Below, piece by piece: positions 34,801-46,800 of a stretch of 64,000 bases of DNA. Every line of letters begins with the position of its first letter. The first letter of the stretch is position 1. The DNA is taken from NCBI RefSeq assembly GCF_016097555.1, contig NC_054708.1, positions 26,551,572 through 26,615,571 of the forward strand, written 5' to 3'. The notes beneath the pieces are model-generated. The model ran no database searches and had not been told where the DNA came from. It was given only the letters and a program-made list of their open reading frames with translations. Source of the DNA: Gigantopelta aegis. Taxonomy: Eukaryota; Mollusca; Gastropoda; Neomphalida; Peltospiridae. The position numbers and the translations under genes were made by a program.

Positions 34801-37800
34801 CATGGACTACTCTTTTCGATTGGCAGCAAGGGATCTTGTATATGCACCATCCCATAGACAGGAGAGCACATACCACGGCCTTTGATATACCAGTCTTGAT
34901 GCAGTGGTTAGAACGAGAAATAGCCCAATGGGCCCACTGATGGCAATCGATTCCAGACCGACTGCGCATCAAGTGAGCACTTTACCACTGGGCTACTTCT
35001 CGCTCCCTCTACCAATGGAGGTAGATCCCACCCCTTAAAATGAATGAATTACTCACTTAAAAAACACTTTGAGACAAGAAGCTATGAAGTCATCCGATCT
35101 TAAAGCTCCTAGCTTAAACAGGCAGCAGAGAAATGCGACAAATGACATTTCATGACCTACAACACAAAAAGGTATGTTTGTTTAACCATAAGCCGACACA
35201 GCGTAATCAGCAGCTATTACATGTTACGGTAACTATTTAAATAAACCCAGTTTTTAGGTAACTTTTAGACTTTTTGGTGTCTATTCCAAAGAGTCAAAAA
35301 AATTTATACAAAAATAATTAATAATACACCACAACAAATGTGTTGCAGTAAGTTAATAAACTTCTGCAGGCATCATAACAAGGCACCAACACACCAGTTT
35401 CAACTTAGAATTTTGAGTCTATACCAAGAAATAAAAATATCACTTTATAACTACGATTATGCTGATGAAGTTTTCTTAAATCTTCTAAAACTGTTCTTAT
35501 TCAAAATATGTTGTATAGCTATAAGCAAACACTCTTTGCACAAAGAATACAGCTTGAAAATTCATACTTTTGTCAACCTATTTTCAGATGTTGTGTGCGT
35601 ATAATATATATATTTTCCATACTCAGAAAATAAAACCTGATGAATGATTCTTGTTCAATTACATGTATGTATTTGGTACGCTAGTGTAAAGAAGCTATGA
35701 AACTTTTTAACTATAAAGTCCTACCTGTTCCATAATCTATTCTTGTTGAGTTGCCCACACTCTCCACGAGATAGTGACTTAATTCAGGCAATGCAGGAAA
35801 CAGTTTCTCATCCAGCACTTTCTTCAGACATGAATCAGAATTCTAAACAAGAATCAAATACATCAAACTGGAAATTTTATTGTCAAAACAAACGGATAAT
35901 ACTGATCTACATGTAAAATGGATATATGTTTAATTAGTAAATATAACAGCAATAAACCTAAATAGTTTTATTCTATAAGTTACCCATGATATTCATGTCA
36001 TAAACCCATGTAATAATGTAGTGTATTAACCCGGTTAATAATGGTATGCAAATTTATAGGTATATGCAAATTTGCAAGGTCACTAGGTAATAACTCCGTC
36101 ATTTGTTTACAAGTCAACAAGACCTGTATACCTTAGTGTAACATTTCCATAAAATTTAGTTAAAATGTTTGCCATCAAACTAATTTGTGCTAATCGTGAT
36201 GAAGTCATATTACCAATGGAGGCACCTTTAGTACTGTAATTTACTAAATACCAAATGAAAATGTTATTTAAGAAGTGTTATAGGATAAATAGAATTTGCT
36301 ACTTGTGTGTTTTTTAAATATGTACTCTATCAACCTCGTCTAGTTAATCGGTATTTGTGTCGACGTAGACTCGATTGATATTTTCCATATTAAAAACACT
36401 CGTGACGAATCCTCTATTTCTCTAATTTTCAAAACTAAAATATTACCAGTATTTGTTTATTAATATTTAATTTAGTATTATCTTAAGTTTTGATTTTATA
36501 CTAAGTCTTATAGTTTTTCATATATTCAGTTTTGGAGCTGTAATTAATATGGAAGATGTAAAGTTCAAGTTGTTTCATTTAACGACACCAGAGCACACTC
36601 AGTCTGATAAATAAATCATTGGCTACTAGATGTCAAACATTTGACAATTCTAACAAAGTTTTAGAGAAAACCTACTGCATAAAATGAACTGATCGTAAAG
36701 TCCCGTTTCATCTCCCTATATATTAATGACCAACTTATGCAAACTGTACAATGAACTACTAATATAACAAAGTAACTATCATGGTCCCTTCCAGTTCTTT
36801 ATAAGAGTATTTTACTGTACGTGTCGTGGGGCACTGGTTGCAGAAGAAAAAAAAGGCAATAAAAGAAAGAGTTCAATCCTATGATCAAAGGCGAACACTC
36901 TACAGACTGCCCCAGTTTGGAAGATATGTGCACAATGTGCATTTATATATCTGTATATATGAAACATATCGTATTGACTGTCAATATGCTATCTATTACT
37001 ATAGTACATTATGTCATGATATAGACATCTTTGTTATATTCACCGGTGAATTAATTATGATGGTGATGATAATGATGGCAACTTCATGATATGCGAGAAG
37101 CAGCTTATGCTAACCCATTACTCACCTAAAAAAAGGAAAACTGTGTTTTCATGCCCACACTTCAATGTTTTACTTTATAAAAATATATCTATTTTGTAGA
37201 TTTGTGAAATTGTTTTCCTTATCTGAAATTCTTTGAACAGAATTACTTCAAATTAGAGGCCTGTTGATGATGACATAAACAATGTTTGTTTCATTTGACG
37301 ACACCACTAGAGCCCATTGATTAATTAATCATCAGCTTTTGCTCGTCATACATTTGATAATTGTGACAGTTTTAGAGAAAACATGCCACGTTGTTTTCAT
37401 TAGTAGCAAGAGATCTTTTATGGGCACTTTCCCATATACCGTCGCCCTTGATATATGTACGGCACTGGTTGGGTTGGGGAAAATTTAATCAGAGAATGGG
37501 TCCATTGAGGTGATTCGATCCTACGACACAAACACCTAAGTAAGTGCTCTACCAACTGAGCTAGTTCTGTCCCTGATGATGATGGTGGCAACAACAATGA
37601 TGATGATGATTAGAAAACCAGATTAAACCTCTTTTAACTTGTTAAACCAATCCCGGAAGGCCTTGTTGCCGAACCTCTGTGGTTGTTCAACCGGTGGTAT
37701 CTCATCGATCCATGCAGAAAATTCATCCAGCATCACAGTTAACTTCTCACACAGCTGTCAACCAAAAACACAGAGTTTAACATGTTAACATGTCATTACA

Positions 37801-40800
37801 AAATACGATATTAGTATTGTTATAATGGTATTATTCATCATTATAATTAGTATTTATTTTGTTACATCTGGTAACAGATGGCAGCAATCCACAAACTCAC
37901 AGCAGGTGTTCCCACTAGGGTCTCCACGAGCACTCGAGTACTCGGGCATGGGTCGAGTCTAGCAAGACTCGAGTCCGTTCACAGGACTCGAGTACCCATA
38001 CAAGGTGGAATACAATGAGCAACTACAATATAATGGACAATGTAGGACAATAATTTCAGCAGTAGACAATCAACAATGTAAGTGACACAATCATGACATG
38101 ATCATGCGCTAGTGTCTCTTTTAATACTGACCGTCCGTCAGTCACAACACTTCTAAATGCAATACAATGGTATGATTTGGCATCCATTTTCAGCACTGGA
38201 ATTAAGATGCATAATGTTAATATTTTATTTTATTCCTTAATCTCACCATCATCTAGTGTAAGTGTTGGGTACTCTGGTCCGGGTCAAGTTTGACCTTCGA
38301 GTACTCGGGACGGGACGTATACTATAGCCCAGTAATAAAGCGTTCGCTTGATGTGCGGTCGGTCTGGGATCGATCCCGTCGGTGGGCCCATTGGGCTATT
38401 TCTCGTTCCAGCCAGAGCTCCACAACTGGTGTAACAAAGACCATGGTATGTACTATCCTGTCTGTGGGATGGTGCATATAAAAGATCCCTTGCTGCTAAT
38501 CGAAAAGAGTAGCCCATGAAGTGTCGACAGCGGGTTTCCTCTCTCAATATCTGTGTGGTCCTTAACCATATGTCTGACGCCATATAACCGAAAATAAAAT
38601 GTGATGAGTGCATCATTAAATAAAACATTTCTTTCTTTCTTTCTACTCCTGCAAATGCAGCAGGAATTACTTTTTGTTTTAACATCTAACCACAAGTTAT
38701 TACAAAATATAACTTTAGAGGAAACCCTCTAGCTTTCTCAGTTTGCAGCAAGGGATTTTTTTTAAATCCACTTCCCACCATGGCCTGTGATATACCAGTA
38801 ATGGGGCACTGTTTCAATAGGTTAAAATTCCCAATGTTTCCACTCTATGATCCAAGCATCTCAGGTGAGTGCTCTACCAAATGCACTAAATCCTGTCGCT
38901 ATGGTAACAAAAGTTTATTAACAGTGGAATTGTGTCTGTGCTCTGCTATTGGTCTATATTACTGTTAACCTCTATTGAAACAAGACAATTGGTCAAATCA
39001 CAAACCCACAAAGCATCAATAAATCAGTTCAACATTATATATCTCACCTCAGATACATGATAGTTCTCAGTCATTTTCTTGCCTTTGATGGCATCATTTA
39101 CTGTTAGAATGAAACCAGTAATATCATGATATGCCTGAAATAATAATGACCAAAACTTTATTCACAACTATGAGCACATTATAAGAATCACTGTTAAAAA
39201 AAAAAAATATATATATACTCTTCAAAAGAAGAAACGCAAAACCACATTGTCGTAACATTTGGAGAATTGATTTAATTATTGAATGGTGAGTCCGATAATT
39301 ACCAAATGTTGCAGGATTGTTCACAATTCACTCTAGTCCATTGTGAGTAAGTGATAGGACACACCACCAAGGTCAAGGTCATCTGGAGTCAATACCGGGT
39401 GTGGCCTCCGCGTGTGTTGACAACTGCCTGCCCATTGAAGCAACCAGAGTACGGATGACGTCCCGGGGGATGGTGGCCCACTCGGCCTGCAAGGCTGCTG
39501 CCAGCTCGGGCAGGGTCTGGGGCTGTGGTTGTCGCTGTCAGAGGCGTCGGTCCAACTCGTCCCATATATGCTCAATTGGGTTCAAATCCGGTGATATCGA
39601 TGGCCAAGGAAGGACATTAATGTTGTTGTTCTGTAGAAAAGCCGTTGTGAGACGTGCTGTGTGAGGCCTGGCGTTGTCATGTTGGAACACTGCGTTGGTG
39701 TTGGCCATAACTGGAACGATGTGTGGCCGGAGGATCTGGTCAATGTAGCCCTGTGCATTCAGGTTGCCCTGCACGTGGACCAGGTCAGTTCTGCCAGTGT
39801 GTGAGATGGCTGCCCACACCATGACACTACCCCCGCCGAATCTGTCCACTTCCTGCACGCAGTTTGCCGCATAACGTTCACCACGACGCCTATACACGCG
39901 ACATCTTCCATCATGACGTCGGAGCAGAAATCGGGACTCGTCACTGAACCACACCTGTCTCCATCGCAGTTGAGGCCATTGTCGATGAATCTGGCACCAC
40001 TGCAGTCGGAGTCGACGGTGTTGTGGTGTTAAGATGACACCTCGAACTGGACGTCTGGCACGAATTCCTACCTCACGTAGGCGGTTCCGTACGGTCTGGT
40101 CGGATATCCTGCGCAAACCTGGTATTGCTGCGGCTGTGGAGGTGGCAGTAGTCAATCGTTCCCGAAGGTGGCGTACCCGGATGTAGCGGTCCTGCCCGGG
40201 GGTAGTGACCCGTGGTCGACCGGATCTAGGGAGGTCACGTGTTGATCCATGTTGCTGTAACGGTCCCACAGTCTGGAGATGGTGCTTGGGGACACATGGA
40301 ATGCCCTGGCAACGGCCGTTCTGGATTCGCCTGCGTCTAGTCGGCCGATGGCATTGTTTCTCTGCGGTTCACTGAGACGTGGCATGTCCTGGATTGTCAA
40401 CTGTCGGCCAGATACAGAGGCCAGGCAAGCGAACACCCTGCACTTTTATACTGTCGGTGTTCATGTTGCACGTGCAGACAACGCACGTGCAGTGGTGACA
40501 TGGTTAGCACGTGGCTGCGTTTTTGCGAATATTCACATTTTGGAACTTTATTGTACAGTAGCTGCGTTTTATCGAATGTAACCATGGGAATGTGTTTGGG
40601 ACATGCAATGACCTTATATTCACAAAGCATGAACCGGTAGGAAACATAAAATCCGAGTTATAACCCATTTGTACCCTTTTGCGTTTCTTTTTTTGAAGAG
40701 TATATATACACAGTCGAACCTGGTCTAATGGTCACCTGTACTTAATGGTCACCTGTCCATAACGGCCAGCGGTCACTATTTTAAACCCAACATCACAGGT

Positions 40801-43800
40801 TGAACCTGCTGTAACGGTCACAAGAAGATCGTCGTGAAGACGTTTTTTTGGTTTATTTTTTGTCCCTGGTTATGTCTTTACTTTTTCAATCATCTCAAAA
40901 ATTATAAATTAAATGTGTTTATATGGCCATGTCTGTAGCTTTGGGTTTATTTTCCGTTAAAGTAAAGTTCCATTGTAATTCTCTGATCGTAACTGAAAAA
41001 CAAACGGACACTCAATAACTTCCGTGACACGCAGTTACTGGTGGTGTAATTCGATTGGTTCTCAGCATCCTCACTGATCAGTAGACAACTTCCCATTGGC
41101 TGTACATGATGTCATCTGTATGTATGGTCACTCTATTGAGTCTCGAGAAACAAAACAAATGAGGTGCTATGTTAAGTGTCTGATTGTTTCTAGTCAGACA
41201 TGATTGGTAAATAAACATGAAATGCTGAAGGCGGCAGTCATTAAAGATGCCCCGTGTTAGGATTATTTAATGACTCATGATCTTATTCAGCTGTAATTAA
41301 CAGTCATACTCCACTGAAGGATTAGCGGTGACAGGAAACAAACAAATGAGTTATACATGCCACATGGGTAATAACCTTCAATTAAACAAAATATCTTCTC
41401 AGCTTCTGCAAGGCAATGTCAATGTTTGCGAAATGTATTAACCGAAAAATCATACTGCTTTAATGTTAGAACAGAGAATTGACGTTATTAACAAATCTGA
41501 GAAAGGCAATTTAAGTGCACGAAAGATCGCCGATCATTTTGGTGTAGGACATTCTCAGATTAATTCTGTTTTAAAAAGGAAAGCTGATTTTGACAATGTT
41601 TCAGCTGAAAGAACAAGGCAGAAGAAAGCAACAGGCAATGATGACATAAACAAGCTAGTGTGGGAATAGTTTTAAAATGCGACAGTTGTGATATGTTTTA
41701 ATATATGGGTTCTAATTTTGAACCTGTATATAAGGGTCACCCATCTATAATGGCCACTTTTGTCATGTCCCTTGGGTGGCCGTTATATACAGGTTTGACT
41801 GTACACAATGAAACCTCTCAAGACCAGACCCTCTGTTAACCAGGATTCCCTCAAAACCGGATGTTTTACAGAGTCCCTTTCTAAAAACCAGGACAGAACT
41901 TAATCTCTCGACACTGGATCTCTTTTAACACCACACTTAACTGTTATTTAGACCAGTCCTAAGGTGAATTTATTATGAAATGTGATCGCCAAACCAGAAT
42001 TCAACAAATTCAGTAACCCTTTTGAATTGACTATGCATTTTATAACCGATCATTACACCGCTGAATATTGGAACATCATTAAACCAGGTAGTACCTGCGA
42101 CTTTTCCCATTTTGGTATATCTTGTGGTCCACTGATTTCTTTTTGGGGAGTCTTGAACACATGCGAGTCCAAATCCACACAACCTTCCAGCTGTGCAGAC
42201 TCATTCTGGCTTGCAGGTAAACTCTCTGCAAAACAAAACTGTTATTAGTTTTCAAAGTATAGGAAGGACTCTCCTTTGACACAATCAAGTGTGCTAATTA
42301 TGTTTAGATATGTCACTGAGCAATGCCTATTTATAATGCAAGCAAAAATCTGGACAGAAACAGACCTTGCCCTGGGAAACAGAGAGGATTGATTTATTAC
42401 ATCTCTAACTTACATTATGAAGAGTCGTTTAAGAATAAGATGTTACTATACTGATACCATATAAATTCACATGCTAATAGGGTTGGGTAAATCTGATCGA
42501 AGTTTTGTGCATAGCATTTTCTATGGCCATTTTCGATGCTGAATCAGAATCTGTTGGAATTTTTTACCTTTGATGACATTTGACCCCCAGAAACTTAATT
42601 TATTTAAAATGGCCGCCAAAAATGGCTGTGTTTTGCAATTTTCCCTACTTAATAAGACTAATATGGCATGTTACATATCATTATATATATATTTCAGGTC
42701 AAGGAATACGAAAATTACACTTTGAACTGGACTGGAGGGGTTAGAAATCCGATTTTAGTGATTTGGGGTAAAACATTAGGTCAAAAAAAATATTTTACCC
42801 AAAATATTCATTCTGATCATGACCGTTTTTCTCGGGTTTTTTCATTCCAGATCTAGATGTTCGGCTAAACTTACCATCTGTTTGCTAAACATGATTGAAA
42901 TGTTGTAGTTCTAGTATCTCATAGTTAAGAAATATGACTGATGAACTAGTGTTAAGTGTTTCCAAAACGAGGAGCAGTTCTCAGAAACAACTGTTTGGTG
43001 AAATATACAAAGAAGTGCCCGAATATGAACTGAAGTCAAAGCTTCCCCCTGGAATATTCTTACTAGGACGGATGATGTATCTATGTAGGACTGTAGAGAG
43101 GGGTCAACATCAAATTAGTAGAAATGAAGCAAGCAATGTGGTAGCCCTAGAAGTCTGCGATGATTGGATATCTAAGAATGTATATCCAAAAAGTGCACGT
43201 ACTGTGGCAAAACAAATAAAATCAGACTATGATACTTTCCTAACAATGGCTAAATATGAGAGAAATAGTAAACCGAAAACTGATTTGTGGTGCCATACGG
43301 CAAAATCCTTTAATGACTCTATGACAATGTGGGCCTATGACATTAGATCAAAAGCAAAAGAGCAGCAGAAAAATATGGAAGATCAATATGGTGTGAGAAT
43401 GACGCAGGAGGATGAGAACTTTTACATAGATAATTGTCACGGGGATTATGTAGCAATCTGTACCAATACTGTACCTGGATCCTGGTGGAAGAAGAGATAA
43501 TGAGCAGAGACAAGGAGGTCTTCAGCGGAGAAAAAAGAAAAGGAAGTTGAGAAAGAGAGAATGGGAAGTGTGACAATAGCAATGCATATTGACGAAGATG
43601 AATGGAGGAACCTGCCCCAAAGTCAACAGTAACTGATTCAACATATGAAATTCCCCTCCTGACTACTGGTAAACTCCAGTTCGATACTCCAACACCATCA
43701 AGGCGATCCACTAGGGGTTCGAGTAAAGATGACGACATGCATGAAGACCAACATCTAGTCTTCCCAAGAGTGAATATCAGAACCACCCGTAAAACTATCA

Positions 43801-46800
43801 ATGAGAAATTAATGATATGTATTGTTCAGTGTCTCTCCGAATTCAAAGTAAGTCAAAATGATGTAGCAGGCATCATGATACGGACTGCCAATATGGTATT
43901 TGATCAAAACTGGCGATTGCCATCAGAAACAGAAGCGTTTGACAACAGTGAGGAGAGTAGTGATGATGAAGGAGATATTGTTGACTCGCAGCCTTTGAAG
44001 AAAAGACGGCGGAGAAGCTGCAGAGACTTGAGCAATGTATTCCCTAGCCGTAGGTGTATAGGGATGTATTTAGAAGATGCAAGTTACCTTAACTTGAAAC
44101 TTGTAGCAGAACATTTGCTAAATAAAGAGGAGAAGGTTGTTACTGTAGGTTTGGATGATACGACTAAGGCTGGTGGTCACAAACTTTATGACGTGAAAGC
44201 TGATCACATCACTGTCATGGGTCAAGGAGAGCGAACATTTTTGACAACTGGCTATACAGAGAATGTTAGTCATTCAGGTCAGGATGGGGCCAAGGCGTAC
44301 GATTTTAAACTGAAGTGTTTGGCTCTGCTCGCCGACTCAACCTTAGATGAAATCGAATCGGCAATAGATTTCTGGATTACAGACAGGGCTGCTGATTGTA
44401 AAATTCTGCTTGATAATTTGGGTGTAGCTTCAGAGAAAATCCTAAAATGCTCAGCACATTTGGTGCTAGCAATTGATCATGGATGTGATAAGGTTTTCCA
44501 AAATGTAGAGCAGAAGATTGGAGTGCAGAACCTTCTTAAACTATCTGCTGGAGAAAGGGCATTTTGCTCTCCCGGATGTAGCATCCATACCTTAGGCGAA
44601 ATAGCAATAGCAAAACTTCTGAGTCCAAGCCATGCTGCTCACTCTGTATCACTATATTCCCAATACATGGAGTGGATGGAACAGAACGATATCGAACATT
44701 GTGGATTCAAAGGGTTCACTGCAAATAGGTTTGGAAGAATAGCTGAGATTGCTAAACAGTTTCTCCAAATAAGAACATCCATCCTGGAATTCTTTGATGC
44801 TGTGGTGGACATTCATTCAAATAAACTTGTTCTTGCTGTATCCACGTATATTCAAAGCGATTGGTTCATATTATGAACTAGCCGGAGAAACTATCATATT
44901 CCCATTGATGAAACTATTGGGCATTGATGAGAAAGACAAACAGGGCTTCAATGCACAGAGAAACTGGGAAGGGGTGAAAGACTTCTTTGCCAAAAAATTG
45001 CCCGACAGAGAAGCAATCCGTGACAATTCGAGAACTGGGAATGGGAAAGACCGCTTGTTAGCAGCTGTGATCGATGAAGTCCTCGATTCTTTGCGTCACC
45101 AGCTCTCGGAAATGAAATTCTTTTCAGAAATACCAGGAGTACCGATGACAGCAGGGATGGAAGATTTGCCCCTACCCAATTTGATGAAAATGGAACTAGC
45201 TCCTGTCACAAATCTAGGTTGTGAAACAGAATTTGCACGGCTTGATAATCGGCTAAAGGTCAGTGGTGGAACGGAATCAGTCATGTCGATGTCCAGAAAG
45301 AATATAATTACCACGAACAGTCTTTTAGTCGATTCAACATTCATGGAGATGACACGTGAAGAAAAAAGGGAACAGTTGAAATGGGCTCGTAATTCGGAAC
45401 AGACTCTTGCTGTGAGAAAGTTGGAGAAAGATTTCCTTTCGACAGTGAGGGTATCAAAAGGACTTGTCCTAAGAAAAAAGGAAGATTTGAAACAAAAGAA
45501 AAATACTAGGCTCTTGAATATTATAGGAACTTGTAAGTTGCACAAAGGGCCTTTGACCCCAGAGTCTCGATTTGTTGGATAATCTATCGCAGAAAGAACT
45601 TTTAGCCGAAGTTGCATATTTGCGGTTGACCATAGCCCCAGACATACGTCAGCAAAGGCGTGTGAAGGATGCTACTGGTAGATTCCGAACTCAGAAATTC
45701 AGTGTGACTGAGCTACAGAACTCAATAAAGAATGCTATTAAACCCAGTGAAAGTGTGCATCATAACATTAATGAACTTTTGTTGGAAGCACTAGTGTGAT
45801 TCTGTGATGTACAGCTGAGAATGGAACATTTTCAGGTTTTAATTAGCGAAATGTTAAAGACTGTTTTAGTGAAATGTTACATACTCTTGTCACTGAGCCT
45901 CTGATCGCACTAAAAGTGTGATTTTCAAATTCCTTGACCTGAAAAACATCTACAATGATATATTACATACTACATTAATCTCAATAGGTGAGAAAACGGC
46001 CAAAACGCCCATTTTGGGCCGCCATTTTGAATAAATTACGGTTCTGGGGGTCAAATGTCATCGGAATTTTAAAATTCCAATTGATTTGTAATCAGCACCC
46101 AAAATGGCCATTAAAAATGCTATGCGAACATTCTTAACCAAAAAAAGTTCATTATTTACCCAACCTTAATGCTAAGGGGAACTAAAATTATTCTCCTTGG
46201 ACTCCTTAAATGATAAGGTCCATAAAAGCTGGATCAAAGAAGTATTCATGATCTAGGAATGAAGTAATTGACATTCCACATTTTCAGGGGAAGACTTACA
46301 GGGGTCTTTCCCCCCCACCCCCACCCCCACAAGCAAGTCTCGAAATAAGTGGCCGCTCATGAATGTTATTCAGTACAAATTTAGCTTTGACAGTCACAAA
46401 CATAATATTAGCAGTCATTTTGTCTGCCATAAAATGAAGTATTTCTGTGTTGAAGTAGTCCGATATGAACACAGAAAGATATTCACTTAATGTGTGCATT
46501 GCACTAGCATTGAAGCTGTTCGATACATTATGTTTTAAAATGCATTTTTTAAATTGTTTTGACCATATGCAGCATGCACATGCTTATGGAACTGCTGCTA
46601 AAATGCCTTAGTGTTAAACATTAAACTTACATTACATGTTGTGAACCAGTACCAACATGTCACGTGGGCACACACTGCCCTATTTCACCACAAGAAAGTA
46701 CAGGGCAGGTTCGTTTTGCATAGAGTCGTTGGGTTTCTTCATGTAGCATCGATAATGGTTAACAACAAGTAAGTTTAAAGTTATGACTGGACTCGAGAAT

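Larger units (their letters stand above)
42478..46168 (+). mobile_element. 3.7-kb long-TIR DNA transposon, possibly undescribed superfamily
   Basis: Bounded by ~250-bp imperfect inverted repeats (42478-42724 and 45912-46168) and a perfect 7-bp duplication ATGCTAA. The termini read TAGGGTTGGGTAAAT and, reversed, TAAGGTTGGGTAAAT. The TIRs share GCATAGCATTTT, ATGGCCATTTT, GATGACATTTGACCCCCAGA, AAAATGGC.GCC and TTTCAGGTCAAGGAAT. A single long transposase-like protein, now broken, fills the space. It lies in the first intron of PTPA on the opposite strand. The 7-bp duplication does not fit TA, TTAA, 3-bp or the usual 8-bp (hAT) groups. Confidence 0.85.

Noticed and set aside
39401..39664. Plus-strand frame over the Tc1 element
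   Set aside because: Antisense of the transposase C-terminus.
43343..43801. 152-residue minus-strand frame
   Set aside because: Antisense shadow of the transposase relic, without any recognisable motif.
45096..45617. 173-residue minus-strand frame
   Set aside because: Antisense shadow of the C-terminal part of the same transposase.
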